64,000 nt of DNA from Cyclina sinensis (GCA_012932295.1 JAAONU010000004.1:12152630-12216629), one strand, 5' to 3'; counted from the stretch's first letter, positions 32,728 through 45,482 are shown. Notes: a model not told the origin generated them from the sequence alone. Translations and numbers: made by a program.

Positions 32728-35700
32728 TCAACATGCAATCATTTCCTTAAGAGCATCACAGAATTTTGTCATACCATCTGTCAGCTGGGACTTGTTACAG
32801 AAACTTATTGACAGTCTTGTACAGTTCTTACAACTCTCAGTGGGAGATGTGCTGGAAAAAATAACAACAACAACAACAGTGGCTGAAAGAAAACAAATCC
32901 CAATAGTTTTAACCCCTAGAAAAAACAAGGATATTTATCACTTTTATTATCTACCGAAGTCTCCTTACATGTTCAAGGAAAAAGAATATGTAAATATAAA
33001 AGACTATCATCATCATGATGATGATAATGATGATGAAAATGAAAAAAAGGAAAACTTTCTTTATTTCTTTTTTTTTTTACAACAGAAGAGGCAATTTAAT
33101 GATGGTTGTTAAATCCTCAGTATAACTTGGACCTTCTTAAAATGATTTAGTTATGCAACAATTACAACCTTAGATTTCTCTTAAAATAACTGTTTCTAAA
33201 AGGTTTAAGGAAGGCAACACTGTTATTTTAAGCCTGCTAATTTTACAACACTTTGAAAACAAGTTCTTACAACTTATATCAATTCTGCTCAATGACTGTT
33301 TCCTTGGTTTAAAACAGTATTTGCACTGTAAGACTAAAATAAAAGAAGACACTTGCAAGAACCTGCAATAAAATATCAATTTTACTTTAATTTAACAAGA
33401 ATGCCATGATGGCCCTCACCTGAGTACTCTGGCTGTCGGTCTGCAGTCAAGCAAACTTCAAAGGCAATGTTACATTTTCTACAATGTTCTATATGAAGAT
33501 TATCAAAGATCTCATATTTTACAAATAAAACACATGGAGCAGAGGCAATGTTGAGCTAGCAGCTCATAAGGAGATGTCATTTGAGGCAAAATATTGACGA
33601 AAACCTTTCCTTAGCTCTGTTGGCCATTTTGTGCAATGGAGCAGAACAATCTGAGCAATTCTACTAGAAAACTGTGTAAGGAACATCACTGTAAAATTGG
33701 GTAGAAAATCACCTTGCCCTTAGGATGGAAATGTTGATTTAATTTTTTCTCTTTTAACCTTTTACAGCCCTTCTGTACAGTGGAGCAGAACAGTTTGACT
33801 AATTTTTAGAAAAGGACCATATCAGGAAAATTTCTGTAATGTTTGAAAGAAAATGGCTGAGCGGTTTGACAGGAGATGTCATTTGAAGCCAAATATTAAC
33901 AAAAATACATTTTTAGCTATAGCAGCCATTTCGTTCAATGCAGCAGAACAATCTGAGCAATTTTAATAGAGGGTTATGTAAGGAACATTTCTGTGACATT
34001 TGATGGAAAATCACCTTGCCCTTGAGGAGGATATAATTGTTTACTTTTTTTCTATTTTCTGCTTTGTAGCCCTTACGTGCAATGGTGCAGTACAGATAGA
34101 GCAATTTTAGAAAAGGGCAATATAAGGAAAATATCTCTCAAGTTTGGTTAAAAAATTGTCGATTGCTATGGGGGAGATGTCATTTGAAGCCAAATATAGA
34201 CGAAAAACTTTCTTTAGCTCTGTTTGCCATTTTGTGCAATGGAGCAGAACAATTTGAGCAATTTTAATAGAGGGTTATATAAGGAACATTTCTGTGAAAT
34301 TTGATGGAAAATCACCTTGCTCTTTAGGGGGTGATATTGATTTTTTTTTTCTATTTTTAGCTTTTGCAGCAGTTATGTGAAATGGAGTGGAACGGTTTGA
34401 GCAATTTTAGAAAAGGACAATATAAGGAACATTTCTGTCAAATCTGCTTAAGATGGCCTATTGGTTTAGAAGGAGATGTCATTTAAAATAAAATTTTAAC
34501 AACAGATGACGGATGATGGACATCAGACACAGGGTGATCACAATAGCCCACCCTAAGCATTTGCTCAGGTGAGCTAAAAATGCCTTCTTCTGAACTACTT
34601 TTCCAGTTTATTTCATTTAAAAAATATGATTTCATACCTGGTACCAAATATAAAGTTCACTTTATACTTTTCAACAGCAAGTTGTAGTAGCTTCATTGCA
34701 TCAATATTGGCAGGTAACTCTAACCAAATAAAAAATCCTCCATGTGGGTTACTGAACTTGACCGACCTAGGTAGCTGCTTTTCCAAAACATCACAGGCTG
34801 TTTGCATTCTCTCCTGTAAAACAAAATGATACCCTTTTTTCTATTTCAGTTACTAACGGAATTACACAAGATTAGAACATTAAGTTTCAATAAATACATA
34901 TCCTGATCTCAATAACAGAAGATATAACTGAATGCTCCAAATTGTTTTTTTTTCTGGAATATATAGAAAATATACAGACCCTGCATTTATTTCATAATCT
35001 TTTTAAAAAAAAAGTTAGAACAATTACTGGATTTCTAGGAAAATGATGTTACAGCAGAAGTAAGTCAAAAGTAGCAGTATTATTAAAATCTGGTTATGTC
35101 ATCATACTGATCAAAACGCATACAGCATTCTTTTAATGTACAGACTGTTCTGTATTACTGTGTTACAGATGAGTGTACTCTTTCTTCAGTCTAAGTTAAG
35201 GGATTCACTTCTTTGGCTCAGTGGTTTAGGGCATCGTTCTTTTCATGCCAGTTTGATGTCTTCCATATTTGAGAGATTCACTTCTCTGGTTCGGTGATTT
35301 AGTGCATTGTTTTTTTCATGCCATTTTGCCCAAGCAGGCTCATGTTAAGAGTCTGTTTTTTTTTCTGATGCACTGATGGAAGTTTCTCAAAAAAATAAAT
35401 TTAATCTATTCACTGTTACACTGTACATGTGGCACTACATGTAATGTATGACTTAGGACTGATCTTATTTGAACAATATGGGTATGGAACAAAGAGAAAT
35501 ATTACACTGTATTCTTTTCTTAGTTCCTTCAAATGTGATGTGAGCAGCCCATTCTTCAATGCTGTTGCAATCAGTTTTGATGTATAGTGGTTAAAAGATC
35601 CACCACTCCATGCAACTTTACTGTTCAAAAGAAAAGACATTTTATATTACAAGCTTAGCATGGAAAACATTAGAAAGCTTAAAGAAAAAGCTCAGATTTT

Positions 35701-38700
35701 CCTGATAAAAAAATGAACCGTTTATTTTACTAACACTTCAAAATTGCTGAGACTTTTCCAACATAATGAATATGATCTTTATCTCTTCCTAGGACAGATA
35801 AATTGACAACAAATACAAAGCCAAAGTGAGATGATGGCTACTGAAATACAAACAAATATAGTTCAAGAAAATATTTCCTTCTTACCAGATCATCCCTTTC
35901 TCAAAACATTTACCCTCTAGAGTAACTCATGAAATCTAATCTGCTTTGTTGTTGCTGCATATCATTTATCTAATATGTTAAGTTTTTTCCACTGATTATC
36001 CAGTGAAACTTCCTCCTAGTTTTAAACATTACAAGCTATGGTGCTATACAAAAAGAAAAAATCATTGCACCTCGTCTCCATATAATTATCTCCTACCTTT
36101 TCTCCAGGTATTTCATAATTCTGGGTGGAGCCTCTATCCAGCCTATTCTCAGCCCTGGAGCAAGTATCTTTGAAAAGGTACCATTTGATAACACATGACC
36201 TTGAAAATCTTCATCTGACCTTCAAGAGAAGTTTTGTTACATACAACAATAGCAGAAGATTTGGAATGCATTATGAACAACAAAGAAATCAAGTATAATT
36301 GTAAAGAAACTAGGTAAAACCTTATCAATATGATTACTTCAGAAATAGAACAAAGGGAAGTAGGTATTAAGATGTCAGTTTTCTCAAATTTGCTCTAAAC
36401 AATTAAATAATTAATAACACTTGAGTATCATATGAAAGCCACAACACTCATGATACTACCAACAAATAAAAGATATTTTATTTATAAACTCTTTCCTGAA
36501 GGATTTGTTTTCAGAGATAAAGTTTTACATGTTTCTGTTATTTGGATGTTTATGTCAGAGGTTGCTTGTTTTGCTAATTCAACGAGGAAATATATCTATA
36601 ACAAGGTTTAGAGTAAGCAAATTATCAACTAATCAAAGGCAATTAGAGCAAGAAAGTTATCATGGCCCTGAACTGGTTAGTATATACTTTCTGAAAGTTT
36701 AAAAAATCTATCAAAGATTCAATCTGACAAGATCTGAAAATCTGCCAGACCAAAAGAAAACCTGTCAGACCGAAACATAACAGGAACAATGCCCAAGAAT
36801 GCTTTAATTTTCTGGATTTGCCTGTTTGTATTTACAAATATCACTGCAAACATACTCTTTGTAAAATAATCTGAAATTAGGAGCTGTGATAAACATTCAT
36901 CAAACTAAGAATGGACCTAATAAGCAGTTTGATATTATGATAATTATAGGTAATTATACAATAACTCTATGGAAGTAATAAAAAAAACTAGTAATGTGTC
37001 CACAAGACACATGTGCCTCCACCTTGTGCCATTGTCAGAAAGGAATGGCAAGTATCTGCAACAGCATCTAATTCTTCATATTGAGACAAACAGCTGTGTA
37101 AGGTATTAAAGGAGATTAAAACCACTGTTGCATCCAAGATGCATGATTTTTTTATAGATTTAATGCAGTCAAAAACTTGAAGTTAACTAAGATTTTATCA
37201 GTAAATTCATAATAATGTGAAGGGTATACATAACACAAACTTGCTGGATGGATATACAGACAGAGTCAAAAGAGATCAGACAAAAGCACATCTTATTTTC
37301 CACATGTGTTATAAGTAGGGGCCTAACCACTTAATTTAAATCTTTTTTCAACTGCCCATCTTTACTATTTACAGGCCATAATTGTGGTCATACTGGGATG
37401 AGTGGCAAACCAGACCCTAGATGCACAACAACTTATCATGGTGAACATTCTTAGGTTTCATAATTCAATTTTAAATACTATAGGAGCTATGTACATCACA
37501 AACTTTAAAATACCCATTTTTACTATTCAAAGGGCCATAACTGTGGTCATACTGAGACAAACAAAACCCCAGCTGCGCAAAACTCATAGCAAACATTCAC
37601 TGAAGATTTCATGAGTCCATTTTGAATATATAAGGAACTACATGTGACAAAAAATTTTCGGACAGACAGATGGAAGCACTGACTCACGAACAAAGATAAA
37701 TCTTAGTGGACCCCCCCCCCCCCCATTCCCACTTGCCCTGCAGCCAAAAAATTATCTGTCATATCTATCATCAGTAAAAGAATATAAGGGGATGAGGCTG
37801 CCCGGTGTTCCATACCTTTTGTCAAATGACAAGAGCCGAGGTGGTGGGTTGGGTTTTCCAGAATAATGTAGCAAGTTGTACACATCTTCAGCAAACAGCA
37901 TAACATCATACTTCCTAGCTAATGACACCAATGCTCTGCTCTTTTCTGCAATGGAGGATAAACATAACGACCAATCAGATGTTTGCGTTTTGCTTTCTTT
38001 TCTTGTTTGTAGATAACAAAGTCAAATAACCCAACCAGAGAAGAAACTGTGAACTTAACTATTAGAATAATGGAAAATGTTCTAAAACTTAATCATTGGC
38101 TGCAAGAACACATTTTTTTTCCTTGATAGCTTTTAGTACAATTTTATGAGCACTTTCTTAGCATTTCTATACCCTAAGGTAAACTTATTCTACCTATGAT
38201 CTGTACATTATCAATAATTGGTTAATTAATGACCCATTAACTAAAAAAATAATAAAATATGTATGTGCAAAGTATTATCAGTTTATTTTAGGGTCTGTCC
38301 TTTAATTCCCAAGCAAAATGGATACAACAGGATAAGGCGATGTACAAACACCTGGGGACATGCAGTATCCTTTTGGATTATTAAAGGTAGGTATAGTGTA
38401 AACCATTGCCCAGAAACATGTCTTGCAACCATTGAGGGATTCTGGTTTATGTTTTTGTAACTGCTCTTCTAAAATCTTCAAGTCCATTCCATCATCTCCT
38501 GTAGGTACTGAAATACAAGATAATATCATACCGGTGACAGCAATTTAGTTCTCGTTTGGTTTACAAACATGTTTAATCTATGATCATTGCAGTGATCTAC
38601 CCATGGTAAGTACCTGTAGTGTGGTGTGGGGTCCAAGACTGACTTCAGCTGCATTAATCTGAGCAATTCTGGCAGAATGCCATAGAAACTATGGTAAATG

Positions 38701-41700
38701 GCAAAACATTTCATATTTTAACATAGGATTTTGGTTTTGGACAAGAATGTTTTTTCTTAAAAGTAATAACTGAGACAAAATCAAAACTTTAACCCTTTTC
38801 TGTTAAATGTGTACAATGTTATAAAATACTAGAACCTAAATCATATGAAAATCTTTACACAAGTAATGATGCTGGGATGACAAACATTACATATATTTTT
38901 CAAAATAAAACTTTCAAAGGAGAACAAAATGCAAACATACTTGGTATGATGTTCATTCCAAAGTCTTCTCTTAACATTTTTACAGCAATGAAATATGTAG
39001 GGTCTTCCATGAATACTGGGGTATCCTTGTCAAACATAACTGATGCCACCAGGTGGAGCCCTTGAGTAGCACCTGCTGTTACCATAATGTCCTCACTGAA
39101 ACATTTCACAGCTAATTAACATCTACATATTATACAACAACCTTTCAATTCCACACTTAAAATGTCACTGTATTACAAACACTGTAATCTGATTTGCGAT
39201 ATGAAATTTTTTAAGTAATTACCACATCCATTATATCTAAAGCGCCCCCAAATTTCAATACATACCGTGCCAAAACAAACTTGCAAACTGTGGTCTGTGG
39301 AGACCAAAAAAAAACACTGGAAAACTAATTCTTAAAATACCTACCTGTTTACTTTATCCCCATATTCCTCACAGAGAAATCTGGCCACCTGTTCACAAAA
39401 GCCAGGGTCTCCTTTGCAAGGGCCATACTGGAATGTGTACTGTTCCTCCAGAGAATCACCCTACAACAGAGAAAAACATGCCCATGTAACTGAACCGCTA
39501 GTAGTGCTTCTGATATGAATCATATACCAGTGACTCCTTCAAATATAAGATGAATAATCTTCTAAACTTCATCTGATATGAAACCTCATCTGTCAAAACC
39601 ATGTTAATTTGTTATGGTTAAGTTTGTTTTTGCTGAACCTGTTCGTTAGCTTGCTCCTGCTGCTTCTGCTAATGGTACATAACTTCTACACAGCTTCCAA
39701 GCAAACAAAAGGACACTTTGAACTAAGTTAAGATTTCCTGCTTTCTGTCATCTATTGAAATATCTAGTGCATCAAAAAAGACAAAATCCTCACCAAGAGT
39801 ACTTCAGCATGCAAAGCACTTACAAGCAATTCAGCTGTTGCAGTAGTAAGTATATTACTGCAGTGCCGAAAAGCCTCTCTTCCAGGACGTCCAACAGATA
39901 ACATAAGGGAGGACTCATTGTAGAGTAAATCTTTCACTTTCTCCTGTGACACATTTACCCTACTCATCATGACAACCAATGTCTTATTACAGATTAATGT
40001 TATTATCTTTTCACATGAAGCAAAACAGCAACCGTTGTGAAGTTGAAAAGCAATCAAGTAAATTTAGAAGATTTAAATTACAGTTCACTACAAAAGTACT
40101 CATATAACGTAGCATACCGTACTGTACTGCACTGTAATCTATCGTACCATACCATATCATATCCTATCATATCGTATCATATCATATCCGACTTTATGCC
40201 ATTACATCAAAATAAGCAAATACCAGGTCCAATGTATATACAAAGAATCGTATTTGTTTAGTAAATTAAGTGCAAAATCTCTGAAGGAATTTGTCTAAAT
40301 CACAGTTTCTTTGTTTTCAATGATGGAAAAAGGTAGTGGCTTCTTTTTCAGGATTTCTTTTAACTGTCTTAAGTTATATAAAATCTGATCTTCTAGCAGG
40401 AGTATTAATTCATAAAGGCTAATATTTGATGATAAGTATCCTTTACAAAAAAAGCACTGATGGCTGCAGCTAACTGACTGTCAAATAGTAAAAGGAGAAC
40501 AGTATACATATTAAATGTCTATCTTTACAATACTAAAGGGCAGTTAAGATTTCAACCAGACTCCACATGACTTTGCATATTAATAAGTTTGAAAACCTAT
40601 CTATTCAACCAGTATTTAAATGTACAAATAAATTACAATATTTACATTCAATACATTTATATACATTAATAATCGCATTTTTCGTATGATCGAATTTTTA
40701 TTCTTACATGTTTTTGATACCATCATAAACCATCAATGTTGTTATATTTTGTTGTCGTGTTAAGTCAGAGTCAATTAAGACTTAAACAGTAAAGAATAAC
40801 AAAACATCTGATGTCATTTGAATTGCACATTCAAGAAATCATGTACTTGAACTCAATAATATGAGCCTTCCGCTTCACCCCGCCTTCCCTGTCGCCGACA
40901 TTTCCTATCCAGCTATCTTCCCGGGCCCTTCTCTGGATTACTAGGAAATCATAAACTGATAAAATTCAGATTCAGCTTTCACCCAGAATACCTCGGTCCT
41001 TCACTGAATTGCTCAGAATGCAGATATCAATTTACTGATATAATATTGAGAATTACCTTTTTGTTATTCGTTGTAAGTTATTGCAGATTTAAACTGCAAA
41101 ATTAAGAATGTCAAGCTAAACCTAGTCCAGATTTTATGCCGTTTGAAACTTTTGACATGTTAGTACTCAAAAAGTTTAGTGTAACAATCAAACCTGGTTG
41201 TTGTTTGCAGCATTTCGTGCCACTATTGCTTGGGGCGATAATTGCTTAATAACAGTAAACACAAGGGGATCTGCACAAGCAACAGGCGGTCCCATGCAGG
41301 AAATGGGAAGTACCTACCCATCCAAAAAACTAAAGAATTGATGAAAAGTCATCCTGGAATAAAAAGAGCTCCCAAAAACTAGAGATGTGTCCACAGGACA
41401 TGGAAGCCCTAATAGTTCGCTGTATTATCACACAAAAAATCCTTTACAATTACAGGTGCGTATAAAGTCTAAAAATGCTATTTTCTTTAGTTTTAACTAT
41501 GCTGATCTCCAATAAATTTGCATCAAAATACCCAGGTGCATAACTTCACATGTTGACAACTTTTCTTAGAAAGTTTCATGGCTCTAGTAGTTGTATGTTT
41601 AGAGTTTAAAAATGCTATTTTTTGTCTTAATCAGTGGGGGTATGGGAAAGTACCTTCCCATCACATGTAAGTAAACTGTGAAGTTCTAGGCTTTGTGCTT

Positions 41701-44700
41701 TCCTATTAGAAGTTTTTTCCTATACATGTCTATGCAAAACCAAGTGACCCCTTGGGGTGGGGCTTATTTTGACCCCGGGGAAATAATATGAACTATCATG
41801 GTACAGGTCTACTAGAGGATGCCTCACATCAAATTACAAAGCTCTGTGTTGAGTGGCTTTAGAGAAGAAGATTTTTAAATTTCCTTTATAATACATTTCT
41901 AAGCCCTGGGGCCGAGCCAATATTGACCCTGGGCTCATATTTTGAACCAACTTGGTAGAGGTCCACTAGACAATGCTACACACCAAATATCTAAGCTCTA
42001 AGCCTTATGATTTTTTGAGTTAACAGCTATATAAAAGTTTCTACATGACTCCTGGTGACTTGGTATCACAATAGCTCAACTTTTTTCTTCGAAAACAGAC
42101 AAGCTAAAAATTAATTGCTTTAAAAAAATTTAATTCACTATCTTGAAAGGATGGCATTTGTTTTGGTCTCTAGGCAAGTAGGTATGGCATGACAGGGTAA
42201 TAGCTTGCCAGTCAGAAACAGATGGTGTCCCCACTGGGATCCTTACAGTCTATTAGGTATTTTCCCCTTTTCTTTATAAAACTTGAAATGAAAATCTTTT
42301 ATATTTATATGAAAATTCAAAATTGTAGGAATTTGTCAGTGAATTTTAAGCTGTTTTACGTAGCTTCTTTAATTAGTGTTGTTACTTAATAAATTCAAAT
42401 AACATTTAATTTGTGATTCAAAAATCAGACGTTGTTTCAAATAGGAGAAAAAAGGATGCAGACGGGAACTGGAACTGCCGTAATACTCATCTATCTATCT
42501 TCGTTTGAGTCAAACCCCTGCTGGGGACCAAGACTTTGTGTGTCAACTAGTAAGACGGGTAAAAACAGATAATAAAAGAAAGAAAGAAAGTTTAAAAACA
42601 GTCAAAAACAGGTTGGGCTTGTTTATGGTGAGATGTGATCAATCCAGCTTACAGCCAGACTGAACATGGGCCCAGACAGATTGACTACTTCTTTAGGGAG
42701 GGCATTCCAGTGATAAACTGTTCTGGGAAAGAAGGAGTACTTTTTGTAGTCTTTACTTGTATGGATCTGACTGAGTGCTTGGGAATGAGAAGATTTGATG
42801 ATTTTATATAATCGGGTACAGGAATGGTCACCTCATTATGTAAGATATTATGAAACATAATTAGACATTGATAAATATGTCGCAGAGCAAGGCATCTCCA
42901 TCCAAGAGAATTATTCATGTCTGTGACACGATGTATGGTTATAATCTTTCTTGACCCAATGGGCAGCCTGGCGCTGAACAGATTCGAGCAAGTCTGTTAA
43001 TGCCCCAGTGTAAGGGGACCAAACTGTCAAACCATACTCCAGCTGGAGCCATGCAAATGTTTTGTATGCAGTGCTCGTGAGTGGTTAAGAATGGTCTCTG
43101 ATATTGCATCCTAAGAAGCTTAATGTTTGATTGACCTTTCTTGTGATGCTATTTATATGATAGTTCCATGAAAGATTATTTGAGATGGTGACTCCAAGAT
43201 ATTTAGCTGATGTTACAGTTTCTAATATGGCGTCGTGTAATTTATATTGTGTTGGTATTGGAGTTTTGCTCATCTGTAACTATATGCTATTCAAATGAAA
43301 TATCTTTACTGGACCTCAGTAATAGTGATCTTGTCTAAATGAATAATTAATAAATCTCTAGCAAATTACTATTATTAAACAAATGTAGTTACTTCCTGTA
43401 GTTTATAAATACGCAAATACTCTGAACGATAAAATTCCAAACTCTATATTCATTTGTGTATATGTAAGATAACCGATTTTCATAAAATATTACATATCTA
43501 AACATTAAAAACAAGAGGGCCATAATGGCCCTAGATCGCTCACCCGAATACTTTGCCTTTAGGTCTGTCTGCTCTTGAGCAAACATCAAAAGCTTTTTTA
43601 AGAATCCACCTTTTATTTTCATTCAAGGGGCATAATTTGAACAAACTTGGTATAATTCCACTAGACAATAGTACATACCAAATCTTAAGGCTCAGGGCCT
43701 TGTCATTCCAGATAAGAAGATTTTTCAAAGTTTTCCCTATATAAGCCTACATAAAATCAATTGACACCCGGGGCAGGGCCAAATTTAATCCCAGGGATAT
43801 AATTTGAACAAAATTGGTATAGGTCCACTACACAATGCTACATACCTTAAAGAGGCTGTACTACAGATTTGACTTAATTTTTTTTTTTCATAAATTATAT
43901 ATTTAGATGCCGTGAGATTATAACAACATAATATTTTACTTCAAAACTGATTATAAAAGTCAAAATAGAATAAAAAAAATATTTTTGCTCCAGCCTGATT
44001 TGAACTCTGGACCCTCATGTTAACAAAATATTTACAACGCTTTTACTGTCACCACCATCGCCGCATGTGATATTACAGATATTTACTTTAAATCTTATAC
44101 AATATAGTAATACCGTAGCGTTACGGTATAGCACTTTGAAAGGGAAAAAGATCAATTTATAATGTAATTATTTGACTTATTTTTTGTCAGTAAGTTATTT
44201 TTTAAGCATTAGTCATAAATATTACAAGAAATTTATAATACAAGAAAACTTTTTTTTTTTGTCATCTGGAGCACAGCCCCTTTAAGGCTAAGGGCCTGGT
44301 TGTTTCCGACAAGAACATTTTCAAAGTTTTCGCTATATAAGCCTATGTAAAATCAATTGACCCCCTGGGCGGGGCCAAATTTGACCCCAGGTAAATAATT
44401 TGAACATATTTGGCAGAGGCCTCCATTAGACAATGCTACATACCAAATCTTCCGGCTAAGGGCCTTGTTGTTTCAGATAAGAACAGTTTCAAAGTTTTCC
44501 CTATATAAGCCTATGTAAAATCAATTGACACCTGGGGCTGGGCCTAATTTGATCCCAGGGGAATAACTTGAACAAACTTGGTAGAGGTCCACTAGACAAT
44601 GCTACACACCAAATCTTAAGGCTAATGCCCTTGTCGTTTCAGACAAGGAGATTTTCAAAGTTTTCGTTATATAAGCTTATGTAAAATCAACTGACCCCCC

Positions 44701-45482
44701 CACCCCACCCCACAACCCCCCCCCCCCACACACACACACACACCCAGGCAGGTCCAAATTTGACCCCAGGGGTATAATTTGAATAAATTTGGTAGAGGTC
44801 CACTAGACAATGCTACATACCAAATCTTAAGGCTCAGGGCCTTGTCGTTTCAGACAAGAAGATTTTCAAAGTTTTTTTCCTTTCAGTTCCCAAAGCAACC
44901 AGAGTTCTTCATGGAATTCAATTCTTTCAACAACTTTGGTTGAGCTTCATGCAAAGAATATCCCAGGCATGTTTTGTCAAAGTTGGCTTAGCGGTTTAGG
45001 AGGAGAAGTCGTTCAAGTCAAATTGTTGACAACGCATGATGCACGCCAGACAATCAATTATCCTATTGGCTCACCTTTGAGCACTTTGTACTCAGGTGAG
45101 CTAATAAAACGTATTATATAACACGTTTTAGCCTTAGGGGTCTTGGGGTAGTCTAGGTGTGTCTTATATATATAGTCTCAATATTGTACCTTCAGGCAGG
45201 ATGCTGCCTTTATGTTCTGAAGGCGGATATCGGCCTTTCAAAAAATAGCACGATATTCAACGTTTTCAGTAAAATTATCTGGACTAGGTGTGTCTTAGGG
45301 AGTACTGACACCCTTACTCCACTTACTAGTGTAAGTTCGGTTGATTTCCTGAGCAACTCATTACAGCCTCTTAGCGTCTCCCGTCCTGGTGCACCCATAG
45401 ATAGCGGCACAAACGACTGTCCTTCTTTACTTTCATCGTAAAGTGCCAAATAGGAAAATAGATCCTTCTTTTTTGAGGACAT
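32728..45482 (-). CDS. PLP-dependent aminotransferase, 2-aminoadipate transaminase-like
   Basis: Nine exons on the - strand join in frame: 45482-45327, 39460-39345, 39095-38941, 38507-38352, 37945-37816, 36219-36097, 35620-35506, 34813-34638 and 32851-32728. The product is 416 residues, normal for a fold-type I aminotransferase. Landmarks in order are [18 protein letters not shown] (99-103) for cofactor phosphate; PTFNNPKG (Asn186, pyridine ring side; usually NPTG); EDVY (Asp215 and Tyr217, cofactor nitrogen and O3'); [15 protein letters not shown] (Lys255 forms the Schiff base, Arg262 binds phosphate); and CTRLSIS (Arg388, substrate carboxylate). The family transfers amino groups between 2-oxo acids and amino acids such as 2-aminoadipate; the exact substrate cannot be read from sequence. 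Introns are filled with repeats. A homologous alternative first exon lies in intron 1. No mitochondrial presequence is evident. Confidence 0.93.
33395..34581 (+). repeat. Dispersed element with ~300-bp internal repeats, in aminotransferase intron 8
   Basis: It begins AACAAGAATGCCATGATGGC and ends GCTCAGGTGAGCTAAAAA, the same end types as the 165-bp-monomer elements. Its interior instead holds about three copies of a ~300-bp unit. GGAGATGTCATTTGA-type starts lie near 33570, 33872, 34173 and 34471, and 'caatggagcagaacaat.tgagcaatt' and 'aaatcaccttgccctt' recur. It is non-coding. Confidence 0.85.
35205..35375 (+). repeat. tRNA A-box-like tandem pair, possible SINE remnant
   Basis: Two ~70-bp copies contain TTCACTTCTTTGGCTCAGTGG and TTCACTTCTCTGGTTCGGTG, each followed by 'ttagggcat/ttagtgcat' and 'ttttcatgcca'. 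TGGCTCAGTGGTTTAG resembles a tRNA D-arm promoter box. No matching B box or folded tRNA is present. It lies in intron 7. Confidence 0.4.
36988..37715 (+). repeat. Dispersed repeat starting with a GTGTCCACAAGACAC hairpin
   Basis: It begins 'aaaactagtaatGTGTCCACAAGACACatg', a near-perfect palindrome shared with the element at 41378. The body contains three diverged units marked by 'catctttactattta/catttttactattca', 'gggccataa.tgtggtcatactg.ga' and 'gc.caaaac'. It ends near a run of Cs at 37711. It lies in intron 5 of the aminotransferase gene. Confidence 0.7.
39824..39970 (-). CDS. Alternative first exon of the aminotransferase gene
   Basis: A - strand open frame starting [16 protein letters not shown] contains [20 protein letters not shown] and ends AELL. 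It is followed by a consensus GTAAGT donor at 39823-39818. It is clearly homologous to the distal first exon ([20 protein letters not shown]...TEL) and ends in the same phase 0, so it would join exon 2 (39460-39345) equally well. That would give a 412-413-residue protein. Both exons could not sensibly be included together. It may be an alternative promoter and N-terminus, or an exon left by a tandem duplication. The upstream in-frame codons to 40057, or an acceptor inside TGTCACAG|GAG, leave the 5' limit uncertain. Confidence 0.72.
40115..40192 (+). repeat. ATCAT/ATATC-type microsatellite
   Basis: An imperfect pentanucleotide run (CATAT, CGTAC and CCTAT variants) lies in intron 1 of the aminotransferase gene. 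Confidence 0.8.
41378..42112 (+). repeat. Dispersed repeat with 165-bp-type monomers in aminotransferase intron 1
   Basis: It opens with 'aaactagagatGTGTCCACAGGACATgg', the hairpin end seen at 36994. From about 41690 it runs into about two and a half diverged 165-bp monomers (TTGACCCTGGGCTCATATTT, GGTAGAGGTCCACTAGACAA) and closes with a degraded 'gacaagctaaaaa'. It combines the head of one repeat family with the body of another. Confidence 0.7.
42606..43273 (-). pseudogene. 3' part of a jockey/CR1-like reverse transcriptase gene
   Basis: On the - strand, [20 protein letters not shown] is the motif that follows the reverse-transcriptase fingers and palm in jockey/CR1-type elements. After a TAA near 43088 the same frame continues with [20 protein letters not shown] and [21 protein letters not shown] stop and a shift follow, then [20 protein letters not shown] and, near the end, a [15 protein letters not shown] segment. 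The order and spacing match the element's C-terminal region. Several stops and shifts show it is dead. It lies in intron 1 of the aminotransferase gene, in the same orientation. Confidence 0.85.
43851..44281. mobile_element. 431-bp TTAA-flanked MITE nested in the 165-bp element
   Basis: The terminal inverted repeats are AGAGGCTGTACTACAGAT at the left and, inverted at the right, AGGGGCTGTGCTCCAGAT (3 mismatches in 18). Both ends touch TTAA (43847-43850 and 44282-44285). The host monomer normally reads 'atcTTAAggct', so the insertion used that TTAA and duplicated it. It has no open frame of note. It is a piggyBac-type non-autonomous element. Confidence 0.85.
43987..44062 (-). other. tRNA-like sequence inside the MITE
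   Basis: The - strand reads a D-arm-like GGTGGTGACAGTAAAAGCG, a middle stretch, then GGTCCAGAGTTCAAATCAGG, close to a tRNA T-arm with its B box, and GCTGGAGC. The acceptor-stem halves do not pair, so it is not a working tRNA. It looks like a tRNA-derived segment. Confidence 0.45.
44697..44745 (+). repeat. C-rich and (CA)n simple repeat
   Basis: Runs of C are followed by about eight CA units within one monomer of the surrounding element. Confidence 0.9.

Larger units (their letters stand above)
43511..45106 (+). repeat. Complete-looking 165-bp-monomer element
   Basis: It starts AACAAGAGGGCCATAATGGC, with the palindrome AGGGCCATAATGGCCCT, and ends GTACTCAGGTGAGCTAA. Between the ends are about six to seven monomers like those of 25.5-28.1 kb, a C/CA-rich simple repeat at 44697-44745, and the same unique tail (AAGAATATCCCAGGCATGTT). 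A TTAA-flanked insertion at 43851-44281 interrupts it. It lies in aminotransferase intron 1. Confidence 0.88.
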
